A stretch of 64,000 nucleotides of DNA from Agromyces atrinae (GTDB taxonomy: Bacteria; Actinomycetota; Actinomycetes; Actinomycetales; Microbacteriaceae): positions 3,162,001-3,226,000 of the forward strand of contig NZ_JACCBI010000001.1 in the NCBI RefSeq assembly GCF_013407835.1, read 5' to 3'. The stretch's first letter is position 1. Each line of letters begins with the position of its first letter. Below, in pieces: positions 14,176 through 23,184 of this stretch. The notes beneath the pieces were generated by a model, which was not told where the DNA came from, searched no databases, and was given only the letters and a program-made list of their open reading frames with translations. Made by a program: the position numbers and the translations under genes.

Positions 14176-15492
14176 ATGACAGAGTCGTCGACACCGGCAG
14201 CCGGCCTCGGCGCGCAGTCCGCTGCGCTCCTCGCCGAGAGCACCCAGGAGGGCACACCGGGCGGGCGCGAACCCCGTTCGTACATGCCGGCTCTCGGCAT
14301 CGTGAACTTCGGCGTCTGGATCGCCCTGCTCACGCCCGTCATGGTGTCGATGGCCTTCAAGCTCCAGCGCATCACCGAGACGCAGGAGGAGGCGACGGCC
14401 GCCCTTGGCCTCGTGCTCGGTGTCGGCGCGCTCTTCGCCCTCGTCGCGAACCCGCTCGTCGGCCGGCTCTCCGACCGCACCACCTCGCGCTTCGGCCGCC
14501 GCCGTCCGTGGATCCTCGGCGGCGTCATCGTCGGCTTCCTCTCGCTCACCCTCGTCGGCGTCGCCTCGTCGGTGTGGCTCGTGCTCATCGGATGGTGCTT
14601 CGCACAGGCATCCCTCAACGCCGTGCTCGCCGCCGCCAACGCGACCCTGCCCGACCAGGTCGCCCCCGCGCGTCGCGGCAAGGTTTCGGGCGTCGTGGGC
14701 ATCACGACCCCGCTCGCGATCCTCGCCGGCAGCTTCCTCATCAACTACATCGGCGACGACGTCACGCGATTCGTCGCTCCCGCCCTCGTCGCGCTGCTCT
14801 TCGGCATCGTCTTCGTCGTCGTGCTGAAGGACCGCGTGCTCACCGAGAAGCCCGCGACGCGCTTCACCCTCGGCCAGTTCTTCGGATCGTTCGTCTTCAA
14901 CCCCGTCAAGCACCCCGACTTCGGGTGGACGTGGCTCACGAAGTTCCTCGTCATGTTCGGCTACGCCGGCATCGCGACGTTCCTGCCGTTCTACCTCGGT
15001 GAGCGCTTCGGCCTCGACGAGCAGGAGACCATCGGCATCATCCTGCTCGCAAACCTCGCGTCGACCGCGATGATGGCGATCTCGAGCCCCATCGGCGGCA
15101 TCCTCTCCGACCGGTTCGGCAAGCGCCGCCCGTTCGTGACCGCCGCCGGCCTCATCATGGTCATCGGCCTCCTGCTGCTCGCCTTCGCACCGACCGTGCC
15201 GCTCGTCGTTCTCGCCCAGGGCATCATCGGCCTCGGTGCCGGAGCCTTCCTCTCGGTCGACCTCGCCCTCGCGACGCAGGTGCTGCCGAACCCCGCCGAC
15301 ACGGCGAAGGACCTCGGCGTGCTCAACATCGCCAACGCACTGCCCCAGTCGATCGCCCCCGCGATGGCACCCGGCATCATCGCGCTCGGCGCGACGACCG
15401 CCCTCGGCGGTTACACCACCTGGTACCTCTTCGGCGCGCTCGTCTCGCTCGCCGGCGCCGTGCTCGTCTACCGCATCAAGGGAGTGAAGTAA
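14176..15492 (+). CDS. MFS transporter, probable (oligo)glycoside permease
   Basis: A 438-residue protein with about 12 transmembrane helices in two halves and the MFS loop motifs GRLSDRTTSRFGRRRPW between helices 2 and 3 and GGILSDRFGKRRPF in the second half. This loop type is seen in sugar/cation symporters of the SLC45/GPH kind. Its start codon at 14176 follows GGAAGGACAC; the frame extends upstream but without a ribosome site. It lies directly before a GH3 glucosidase (TAATG overlap at 15490-15494) and opposite a double TetR regulator, so import of a beta-glucoside is inferred. No substrate residues can be read from sequence. Confidence 0.85.
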   Translation: MTESSTPAAGLGAQSAALLAESTQEGTPGGREPRSYMPALGIVNFGVWIALLTPVMVSMAFKLQRITETQEEATAALGLVLGVGALFALVANPLVGRLSDRTTSRFGRRRPWILGGVIVGFLSLTLVGVASSVWLVLIGWCFAQASLNAVLAAANATLPDQVAPARRGKVSGVVGITTPLAILAGSFLINYIGDDVTRFVAPALVALLFGIVFVVVLKDRVLTEKPATRFTLGQFFGSFVFNPVKHPDFGWTWLTKFLVMFGYAGIATFLPFYLGERFGLDEQETIGIILLANLASTAMMAISSPIGGILSDRFGKRRPFVTAAGLIMVIGLLLLAFAPTVPLVVLAQGIIGLGAGAFLSVDLALATQVLPNPADTAKDLGVLNIANALPQSIAPAMAPGIIALGATTALGGYTTWYLFGALVSLAGAVLVYRIKGVK

Positions 15493-17249
15493 TGACCGAG
15501 ATCGATCCCACCTTCCGCGACGCGTCGCTGCCCATCGCCGACCGCGTCGAGAACCTCGTCGGTCAGATGACCCTCGACGAGAAGGCCGGCCAGTTCTTCC
15601 AGACGATGATCACGATCGGCGACGGCGGCGCGCTCGCCGAGGCGAACCCGGCGTTCAGCCTGCCGTCGACGGCCGACTACGTGCTCGATCGACGGATGAC
15701 GCACTTCAACGTGCTCGGCGGGGCCGACCCCAAGACGATGGCCGAGTGGCACAACCGGCTGCAGGAGCTCGCGGCGTCGACCCGCCTCGGCATCCCCGTG
15801 TCGCTCTCGACCGACCCGCGGCACTCGTTCAACAACAACCCGGGCGCCTCGATCGAGGCCGGTTCGTTCTCGGAGTGGCCCGAGGCGATCGGTCTCGCCG
15901 CGATCGGCGACGAAGAGACGGTCGAGCGCTTTGGCGACATCGCTCGTCGTGAGTACACGGCCGTGGGCCTGCGTGTCGCCCTGCACCCGCAGGTCGACCT
16001 CGCGACCGAGCCGCGCTGGTCGCGCCAGGTGGCGACGTTCGGCGAAGACGCCGACCTCTCGGGTCGACTCGGAGCGGCGTACATCCGCGGCTTCCAGGGT
16101 GCCGAACTCGGCCCCGACTCCGTCTCGACGATGACGAAGCACTTCCCCGGCGGCGGACCGCAGAAGGACGGCGAGGACCCGCACTTCTCCTACGGCCGCG
16201 AACAGGTCTACCCCGGCGACCAGTTCGAGCTCCACCTCAAGCCGTTCGAGGCCGCGTTCGCCGCGGGCACGAGCCAGATCATGCCCTACTACGGCATGCC
16301 CGTCGGCACCGACTACGAAGAGGTCGGTTTCGGCTTCAATAAGCAGGTCATCACGGGGCTCCTGCGTGAGCGCTACGGCTTCGACGGCATCGTCTGCACC
16401 GACTGGGGGCTCATCACCGACCACGTCATCCTCGGCGATCTGCACCCGGCGCGCGCGTGGGGTATCGAAGAGCTCTCGCCGCGTGAGCGCATGAAGAAGG
16501 CGCTCGACGCCGGTGTCGACCAGTTCGGCGGCGAAGCATGCCCCGAGATCCTCATCGACCTCGTGCGCTCGGGCGACGTGCCCGAGGAGCGCCTCGACGT
16601 CTCGCTGCGGCGCCTCCTCCGCGAGAAGTTCGTGCTCGGACTCTTCGATGCGCCCTTCGTCGACGTCGATCACGCCGTCGTGACGGTCGGCTCCGACGAG
16701 TTCCGCGCCGCTGGTGAAGACGCGCAGCGCGCGGCGATGACGGTGCTCTCGAACGACGACGCCGTGCTGCCGCTTCGCCGGGGCCTCCGTCTCTATGTCG
16801 AGGGCCTCGACGCGAGCATCGTCGCCGAGTACGGCACCGTCGTCGATTCGCCGGACGAAGCGGATGTCGCGATCCTCCGAATCTCGGCTCCCTTCGACGT
16901 TCGCGCGACGGCGTTCGAGAACTTCTTCCACGCGGGCGCGCTCGACTTCCCCGACGAGGTGCGCGAGCACGTGGCATCCGTCGCCGCCGTCGTTCCCACG
17001 GTCGTCGACGTCTATCTCGACCGCCCCGCGATCCTCGAGCCGATCGTCGCGAGTGCCGCAGCGGTCGTCGCCGACTTCGGCGCGAACGCGCGGGCGCTCT
17101 TCGACGTGCTCACGGGCGAGTCGGCGTGGCGAGGGTCGCTGCCGTTCGAGATCCCGCGGAGCACCGCAGCCGTCGAGGCGAGCCGCCCCGACGTGCCGTT
17201 CGACACGGCCGACCCGCTCTTCCGTTTCGGTCACGGTCTGCGCCTCTGA
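15492..17249 (+). CDS. Glycoside hydrolase family 3 beta-glucosidase-like enzyme
   Basis: A 585-residue cytoplasmic enzyme (no signal peptide) that should hydrolyse beta-linked sugars brought in by the upstream MFS permease. The GH3 (alpha/beta)8 domain covers roughly residues 1-390: MTLDEKAGQFFQ at the start, HPQVDLATEPRWSR, KHFPGGGPQKDGEDPH, and the nucleophile motif GIVCTDWG with Asp at residue 304. The C-terminal alpha/beta sandwich follows (~400-570), ending in FRFGHGL, typical of GH3. No fibronectin-III or PA14 insert is present. The start overlaps the permease stop, so the pair is an operon, probably under the double TetR regulator. Confidence 0.9.
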   Translation: MTEIDPTFRDASLPIADRVENLVGQMTLDEKAGQFFQTMITIGDGGALAEANPAFSLPSTADYVLDRRMTHFNVLGGADPKTMAEWHNRLQELAASTRLGIPVSLSTDPRHSFNNNPGASIEAGSFSEWPEAIGLAAIGDEETVERFGDIARREYTAVGLRVALHPQVDLATEPRWSRQVATFGEDADLSGRLGAAYIRGFQGAELGPDSVSTMTKHFPGGGPQKDGEDPHFSYGREQVYPGDQFELHLKPFEAAFAAGTSQIMPYYGMPVGTDYEEVGFGFNKQVITGLLRERYGFDGIVCTDWGLITDHVILGDLHPARAWGIEELSPRERMKKALDAGVDQFGGEACPEILIDLVRSGDVPEERLDVSLRRLLREKFVLGLFDAPFVDVDHAVVTVGSDEFRAAGEDAQRAAMTVLSNDDAVLPLRRGLRLYVEGLDASIVAEYGTVVDSPDEADVAILRISAPFDVRATAFENFFHAGALDFPDEVREHVASVAAVVPTVVDVYLDRPAILEPIVASAAAVVADFGANARALFDVLTGESAWRGSLPFEIPRSTAAVEASRPDVPFDTADPLFRFGHGLRL

Positions 17250-17263
17250 CGCGGTGCGGTGGG

Positions 17264-17297
17264 CGGATGACGCTTGTCTGAGTCATCACGCCCATCG
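17264..17297. repeat. 34-bp direct repeat, copy 1
   Basis: Identical to 17572-17605. Each copy contains GATGAC and GTCATC separated by 10 bases, so it can form a small hairpin. Copy 1 lies 15 bases after the beta-glucosidase stop and could act as its terminator. Confidence 0.8.
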
Positions 17298-17360
17298 CTG
17301 CCCTCGCCCTGCCCGAACTCGTCGAGCTGCTCTGCCCTCTGCTCTCTCCCTCTCCGATGG

Positions 17361-17495
17361 CCGAAAGGTCAATCCGCGGGGGTACTCCGCCCGCCTCACC
17401 CCGGCGTATTGACCTCTCGCCCCGCCATCTGGATGCCGAAAGGTCAATCTGTCGCGGTTCCCCACGCGATGCACCCCGGTGGATTGACCTTTCGG
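17361..17495. repeat. Two family-1 palindromic elements (GGTCAAT type)
   Basis: Element 17361-17419 has arms CCGAAAGGTCAAT and ATTGACCTCTCG. Element 17436-17495 has perfect 14-bp arms CCGAAAGGTCAATC and GATTGACCTTTCGG. Both are ~60 bp and belong to the family seen in four tandem copies at 54096-54410. They lie in a 500-bp intergenic region (17250-17749) that holds no gene; the rest of it contains the 34-bp direct repeats and a 17-bp unit (CGCGTGGGTGCGCAGAG) repeated at 17509 and 17532. Confidence 0.85.
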
Positions 17496-17571
17496 CCGAA
17501 GGCGGGGGCGCGTGGGTGCGCAGAGCGAGTACGCGTGGGTGCGCAGAGGGCGCGCGAGAGCGCGCGGGCGA

Positions 17572-17605
17572 CGGATGACGCTTGTCTGAGTCATCACGCC
17601 CATCG
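17572..17605. repeat. 34-bp direct repeat, copy 2
   Basis: Exact second copy of the 17264-17297 sequence, 308 bp downstream. The two copies bracket the pair of palindromic elements. It lies ~145 bp before the acyl-CoA oxidase start. Confidence 0.8.
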
Positions 17606-17749
17606 GCGGCATCCTTGTGGGGTTCTCACAACGCGCCGCGACCCGTCTCGGCCGGTTTTTGTAGGGCCACGACGCACTGTTTCGCCGTGTGAGACGGTCG
17701 TCCTACCGTGGAGCCAGATCCCTGATTGGCTCGCGAAGGAAGACCGACG

Positions 17750-19942
17750 ATGGTAGACACCCACGCACGCCCCGCCCTGCAGAACGACTCGATGCCGCAC
17801 GACTACGCGACGCTGCACGACGCGACCGAGAGCCCGAGCGACCTCGGCGCCGAGGTCGCCTCGAACGTTCCCGTCACGAAGTCCGCGAAGCGCAAGAACA
17901 CCGCCGACGAGATCGCCGCAGCCTCCGTCGACGAGGGAGAGCACCCCGTCGTCGACGTCGAGGCGCTCGGCCGACAGCTGCTCGGCACGTGGGCCGATGT
18001 GCGCCTCGGTGCCCGCGAGCTCGCCGCCGACCCCGACATGCAGCGCATCGACGGACTCTCGATGAACGAGCACCGCGCCCGCGTCTTCGGTCAGCTGAAG
18101 CTCCTCGTCGAGAACGGCCAGGTGCTCCGCGCCTTCCCGCGCCGACTCGGCGGTCTCGACGACCACGGCGGCAACATCGCCGCGTTCGAGGAGCTCGTCA
18201 CGGCCGACCCGAGCCTGCAGATCAAGTCGGGCGTGCAGTGGGGGCTCTTCGCCGCCGCCATTCTGCACCTCGGCACCGAGTACCACCACGACACCTTCCT
18301 TCCGGGCGCGATGAGCCTCGAGGTTCCCGGCGCGTTCGCGATGACCGAGACGGGGCACGGCTCCGACGTCGCCTCGATCGGCACGACGGCGACGTACGAC
18401 GAGAAGAAGAAGCAGTTCGTCATCAACACGCCGTTCCGCGGAGCGTGGAAGGACTACCTCGGCAACGCCGCCGTGCACGGCACGGCCGCCGTCGTCTTCG
18501 CGCAGCTCATCACGAAGGGCGTGAACCACGGCGTGCACGCCTTCTACGTGCCGATCCGCGGGGCGAAGGGCCAGTTCTTGCGCGGCATCGGCGGTGAGGA
18601 TGACGGTCTGAAGGGCGGCCTCAACGGAATCGACAACGGGCGCCTGCACTTCTCGAACGTGCGCGTACCGCGGGCGAACCTCCTCGACCGCTATGGCAGC
18701 GTCGCCGAGGACGGCACGTACTCGAGCCCCATCGCGAGCCCGGGTCGACGCTTCTTCACGATGCTCGGCACCCTCGTGCAGGGTCGCGTCTCGCTCGATG
18801 GAGCCGCCACTGCGGCATCCGCTCTCGCACTGAAGATCGCGATCACGTACGGCACCCAGCGTCGCCAGTTCACGGCGGGCAGCGACACCGACGAAGAGGT
18901 ACTGCTCGACTACCAGCGGCACCAGCGCCGCCTGCTGCCGCGCCTCGCGACGACGTACGCGCAGACGTTCGCGCACGACGAGTTCCTCGTGAAGTTCGAC
19001 GCCGTGTTCAGCGGCAAGGCCGACACCGACGACGACCGCGAAGACCTCGAGACGTTCGCCGCGGCGCTCAAGTCGCTCTCGACGTGGCACGCCCTCGACA
19101 CTCTGCAGGAGGCGCGTGAGGCGTGCGGCGGCGCGGGCTTCCTCGCCGAGAACCGCCTCGTCGGCCTGCGTCAGGATCTCGACGTCTACGTGACCTTCGA
19201 GGGCGACAACAACGTGCTGCTGCAGCTCGTCGCGAAGCGACTGCTCGGCGACTACGCCAAGAAGTTCCGCGGTGCCGATGCCTCGACGCTCGCGCGATTC
19301 GCCGTCGCCCACCTCGCCGAGAAGGCCTACCACGGCTCGGGCCTCCGCCGCCTCGCGCAGAACGTCGCCGACCTCGGCTCGACGGCCCGTTCGGTGACCG
19401 AGCTCCGCACGCCCGAGGCGCAGCACGAACTGCTCGCCGACCGCGTCGAGACGATGATCGCGGGTATCGCCGGGCGCCTCCGCGACGCGAAGTCGCTCTC
19501 GAAGGCGGATGCCGCGGCGCTCTTCAACCAGAACCAGAACGAGCTCATCGAGGCGGCCCGCGCGCACGCCGAACTGCTGCAGTGGGAGGCGTTCACGCGC
19601 GGCGTCGAAGCGGCGCCCGATGCCGGTACGCGCCAGGTGCTCACGTGGCTGCGCGACCTCTTCGGGCTCGGCCTCATCGAGAAGCACCTCGCGTGGTACC
19701 TCATCTCGGGCCGGCTCTCGCCGCAGCGCGCCCAGGCCGTGACGGCCTACATCGACCGCCTCATCGCGCGGCTCCGCCCCTATGCGCTCGACCTCGTCGA
19801 CGCGTTCGGATACGACGAGCGGCACATCCGGGCGTCGATCGCGTCGGGTGCCGAGAAGGAGCGTCAGGACGAGGCGCGGGCGCACTACGCGGCCCAGCGC
19901 GAGGCGGGCACTCTGCCGACCCCGGAGAAGAAGGCGCGCTGA
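17750..19942 (+). CDS. Acyl-CoA oxidase / acyl-CoA dehydrogenase family protein
   Basis: A 730-residue flavoenzyme that oxidises acyl-CoA to trans-2-enoyl-CoA, the first step of beta-oxidation. It shows the FAD/substrate segment FAMTETGHGSDVA, the mid-domain LNGIDNGRLHFSNVRVPRANLL, the C-terminal helical domain with REACGGAGFL, and the catalytic-base motif YVTFEGDNNVLLQ with Glu at residue 484, which with its extra C-terminal helical domain places it in the acyl-CoA oxidase (ACOX) branch. A ~60-residue N-terminal extension precedes the core. ATG 17750 is preceded by GAAGGA at 17735-17740. Whether electrons go to oxygen or to an electron-transfer flavoprotein cannot be told from sequence. Confidence 0.9.
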   Translation: MVDTHARPALQNDSMPHDYATLHDATESPSDLGAEVASNVPVTKSAKRKNTADEIAAASVDEGEHPVVDVEALGRQLLGTWADVRLGARELAADPDMQRIDGLSMNEHRARVFGQLKLLVENGQVLRAFPRRLGGLDDHGGNIAAFEELVTADPSLQIKSGVQWGLFAAAILHLGTEYHHDTFLPGAMSLEVPGAFAMTETGHGSDVASIGTTATYDEKKKQFVINTPFRGAWKDYLGNAAVHGTAAVVFAQLITKGVNHGVHAFYVPIRGAKGQFLRGIGGEDDGLKGGLNGIDNGRLHFSNVRVPRANLLDRYGSVAEDGTYSSPIASPGRRFFTMLGTLVQGRVSLDGAATAASALALKIAITYGTQRRQFTAGSDTDEEVLLDYQRHQRRLLPRLATTYAQTFAHDEFLVKFDAVFSGKADTDDDREDLETFAAALKSLSTWHALDTLQEAREACGGAGFLAENRLVGLRQDLDVYVTFEGDNNVLLQLVAKRLLGDYAKKFRGADASTLARFAVAHLAEKAYHGSGLRRLAQNVADLGSTARSVTELRTPEAQHELLADRVETMIAGIAGRLRDAKSLSKADAAALFNQNQNELIEAARAHAELLQWEAFTRGVEAAPDAGTRQVLTWLRDLFGLGLIEKHLAWYLISGRLSPQRAQAVTAYIDRLIARLRPYALDLVDAFGYDERHIRASIASGAEKERQDEARAHYAAQREAGTLPTPEKKAR

Positions 19943-19976
19943 TATCTCCCAGGCGACCGTGAGCGAGAATAGAAGC

Positions 19977-20717
19977 ATGCGCCGCGCCATCCGAATCGTC
20001 ATCGCCGTCGTTTCCGTCCTCGCGCTCGTCGCCGTCGGGTTCCTCGTGTGGGCGAACATCGTCTTCGCGGGCGATCGCGAGGCGGCGCTCGAGGTGTGGC
20101 GGGATGACGCGGTCACGGTCACATCGACCCACGCCTCGATCGTGATGACGCCGACCGACGAGGCGACGGGACTCGGCCTCGTCTTCATCCCCGGAGCGAA
20201 GGTCGACCCGTACGCCTACATGCGGAACTTCCGCGACGCGGTCGCCGACGAAGGCCTCACGGTCGTCATCACGAAGCCGACGCTCAACCTCGCGTTCTTC
20301 GATACGCGCCCGCTGCACGACTTCACCGACCCGGTGCCGAGCGTCACGTCGTGGATGGTCGGCGGGCACTCGCTCGGCGGCGTGCGCGCGTGCCAGCTCG
20401 TCGATGCGGTCTCGGCGCCGCCCGTCGACGGCCTCGTGCTGTTCGGCAGCTACTGCGCGAACGACATTTCCGAGAGCGGCATCCCCGTGCTGAGCATCTC
20501 GGGACCGAACGACGGACTCTCGACGCCCGAGAAGATCGAGGCGGCGCGGTCCCTGCTGCCCGCCGATGCGTTCATGGTCGAGCTCGACGGCGCGAACCAC
20601 GCCGACTTCGGCGACTACGGCCCGCAGCCGGGCGACGGTGTCTCGACGATGCCGCGCGACGAGGTGCGCGACGGCATCACGGCCGCGCTCGCCACGATCG
20701 TGCAGTTCGCGGGCTGA
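19977..20717 (+). CDS. Membrane-anchored alpha/beta hydrolase
   Basis: A 246-residue protein with an N-terminal membrane segment (IRIVIAVVSVLALVAVGFLVWA) that is either an uncleaved anchor or a signal peptide, then an alpha/beta-hydrolase fold. The nucleophile elbow is GGHSLGG (Ser at 132), the probable acid is in SGPNDGLS, and the base in GANHADFG. VFIPGAKVDPYAY would supply the oxyanion region. This matches the small alpha/beta-hydrolase family 5 group, whose substrates are mostly unknown. It begins 34 bases after the acyl-CoA oxidase and may be cotranscribed. GAGAAT 6 bases before the ATG resembles the leaderless -10 arrangement seen elsewhere in the window. Confidence 0.8.
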   Translation: MRRAIRIVIAVVSVLALVAVGFLVWANIVFAGDREAALEVWRDDAVTVTSTHASIVMTPTDEATGLGLVFIPGAKVDPYAYMRNFRDAVADEGLTVVITKPTLNLAFFDTRPLHDFTDPVPSVTSWMVGGHSLGGVRACQLVDAVSAPPVDGLVLFGSYCANDISESGIPVLSISGPNDGLSTPEKIEAARSLLPADAFMVELDGANHADFGDYGPQPGDGVSTMPRDEVRDGITAALATIVQFAG

Positions 20718-20749
20718 TCCGGGCCGCGTCGCGGGAGCGGCCCGTCAGT

Positions 20750-20819
20750 GGCCGCGGGTCGATGGCCGCGGGTCGATCGCGGCGGGTCGATCGCGGCGGG
20801 TCGATCGCGGCGGGTCAGG
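20750..20819. repeat. 14-bp tandem repeats, five units
   Basis: Five consecutive 14-bp units: two GGCCGCGGGTCGAT, then two CGCGGCGGGTCGAT, and a final one diverging at its last bases. They lie between two convergent genes and run over the stop codon of the small membrane protein. Confidence 0.8.
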
Positions 20820-20988
20820 ATGCCGGCGGCTTGAGGATCGCGCCCGAGGCGAGACCGACGGCGATGCCGGCGAAGATCCACGGCCAGAATCCGGTGATCA
20901 GTGCGATGACGACGCCCATTACGAGACCCATGATGATCCCGAGGATGATCTGCTTGCGACGGGCGGTGGGGGAGGGCTGATCGGCCAT
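20815..20988 (-). CDS. Small membrane protein, 57 residues
   Basis: A short gene read by hand: MADQPSPTARRKQ, then a hydrophobic segment (IILGIIMGLVMGVVIALITG), FWPWIF, and a second glycine-rich hydrophobic segment (AGIAVGLASGAIL) ending KPPAS. It has a charged cytoplasmic N-terminus and two likely membrane-spanning segments. The start is well supported: TAGGCT at 20995-21000 is exactly 6 bases from the ATG, giving a leaderless transcript, while GAGGGG could serve as a ribosome site. The last unit of a 14-bp tandem repeat overlaps its 3' end. I do not recognise the family; small Gly-rich membrane proteins like this are common in actinobacteria and uncharacterised. Confidence 0.7.
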   Translation of the reverse strand: MADQPSPTARRKQIILGIIMGLVMGVVIALITGFWPWIFAGIAVGLASGAILKPPAS

Positions 20989-20994
20989 CCCCTC

Positions 20995-21000
20995 AGCCTA
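20995..21000 (-). promoter_or_regulatory. -10 TAGGCT, leaderless promoter of the small membrane protein
   Basis: Read on the minus strand, TAGGCT is followed by 6 bases and ATG at 20988. The same hexamer and spacing occur before mdh. Confidence 0.5.
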
Positions 21001-21022
21001 ATCTCCCCGCACACCCCCCCCT

Positions 21023-21083
21023 GTCTCGGCGTCACGAACTGTACGTTCAGGACTCCTGAACGTACATTTCGTGACGCCGAGAC
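21023..21083. repeat. Family-2 palindromic element, 28-bp stem
   Basis: Arms at 21023-21050 and 21056-21083 pair over 28 bp with one mismatch around a 5-base loop; the outer part is GTCTCGGCGTCACGAA. It is downstream of mdh (minus strand) and may end that transcript. The outer arm recurs at 60052, 62838 and, shortened, at 62934. Confidence 0.9.
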
Positions 21084-21119
21084 GGAGGGGGCGCGACGGG
21101 AGGGCGGGAGAGGGCGGGG

Positions 21120-22133
<1,014 letters not shown>

Positions 22134-22186
22134 CGCCGCTTCGCGACCCGCGAGCGTGGCGCCCGTCTGCACCGGGCTGCCGGACG

Positions 22187-22192
22187 TACGGT
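22187..22192 (+). promoter_or_regulatory. Possible -10 TACGGT before pip
   Basis: TACGGT ends 5 bases before the pip ATG. A GAGG directly before the ATG is too close to be an ideal ribosome site, which favours a leaderless or near-leaderless transcript. Confidence 0.35.
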
Positions 22193-22197
22193 GAGGC

Positions 22198-23175
22198 ATG
22201 CGAGACATGTATCCCGAGATCGAGCCGTCCGAGACGGGCATGCTCGACGTCGGCGACGGACAGCACATCTACTGGGAGATCTCGGGCAACCTCACGGGTA
22301 AACCCGTCGTCTTCCTGCATGGCGGGCCCGGTGGCGGCACGAGCCCCGCCCACCGACGGCTGTTCGATCCCGAGAAGTACCGCATCGTGCTCTTCGACCA
22401 GCGCGGGTGCGGTCTCAGCATTCCGCACGCGAGCGCTCCCGAAGCCGATCTCTCGGTGAACACGACGTGGCACCTCGTGCGCGACATCGAGAAGCTGCGC
22501 GAGCACCTCCGGGTCGATCGCTGGCAGGTCTTCGGCGGATCGTGGGGTTCGACGCTCGCGCTCGCGTACGCCGAGACGCACCCCGACCGGGTCACCGAAC
22601 TCGTGCTGCGCGGCATCTTCACCCTGCGACCCGTCGAGCTCGAGTGGTTCTACGAGGGAGGTGCGTCGGTGCTCTTCCCCGACCTGTGGGAGCAGTTCGT
22701 CGCTGCGGCGCCGCACGGTTCGCCCGGCCGCTACATCGCCGAGTTCGGCCGCCTGCTCGACGACCCCGACCCGGCCGTCCACGGCCCCGCGGCCATCGCG
22801 TGGTCGCGCTGGGAGTCGTCGACCATCACGCTCCTGCCGCAGGCCGACACGATCGCGCGCTTCACCGAGCCCGAGTACGCGACGGCGTTCGCGCGTATCG
22901 AGAACCACTACTTCCGCCACGGCGGCTGGTTCACCGAGGAGCAGCTGATCCGCGAGTCGTCGAAGCTCGCCGGCATCCCCGCCGTGATCGTCCAGGGGCG
23001 CTACGACATCTGCACGCCTGTCATGACGGCGTGGGACCTGCACCGCGCGTGGCCCGAGGCGACGCTCACGATCGTCGACGATGCGGGTCACGCGTTCGAC
23101 GAGCCCGGCATCCTCGCCGAACTGCTCGCGGCGACCGACCGATTCGCCGAGACGCCGCGCGACGCGGGCGAGTAG
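22198..23175 (+). CDS. pip: Proline iminopeptidase (prolyl aminopeptidase)
   Basis: A 325-residue cytoplasmic serine peptidase of family S33 that removes N-terminal proline. Motifs: the oxyanion segment FLHGGPGGGTSP, FDQRGCGLS, nucleophile elbow GGSWGS (Ser at 115), acid in QGRYDICTP and base in DAGHAF, all in the order and spacing of the family; the cap domain follows residue ~140. The length is standard. The next gene starts 10 bases on and has its own leaderless -10 hexamer overlapping the pip stop. Confidence 0.93.
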   Translation: MRDMYPEIEPSETGMLDVGDGQHIYWEISGNLTGKPVVFLHGGPGGGTSPAHRRLFDPEKYRIVLFDQRGCGLSIPHASAPEADLSVNTTWHLVRDIEKLREHLRVDRWQVFGGSWGSTLALAYAETHPDRVTELVLRGIFTLRPVELEWFYEGGASVLFPDLWEQFVAAAPHGSPGRYIAEFGRLLDDPDPAVHGPAAIAWSRWESSTITLLPQADTIARFTEPEYATAFARIENHYFRHGGWFTEEQLIRESSKLAGIPAVIVQGRYDICTPVMTAWDLHRAWPEATLTIVDDAGHAFDEPGILAELLAATDRFAETPRDAGE

Positions 23176-23178
23176 CGT
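23173..23178 (+). promoter_or_regulatory. -10 TAGCGT overlapping the pip stop
   Basis: TAGCGT, 6 bases, then ATG at 23185. The hexamer includes the pip TAG stop codon. It would give the metallopeptidase its own leaderless transcript. Confidence 0.45.
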
Positions 23179-23184
23179 GTCGGC

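Noticed and set aside
17264..17605. att sites of an integrated element
   Set aside because: The 34-bp direct repeats enclose under 300 bp with no integrase or cargo gene, and each is a hairpin suited to termination.
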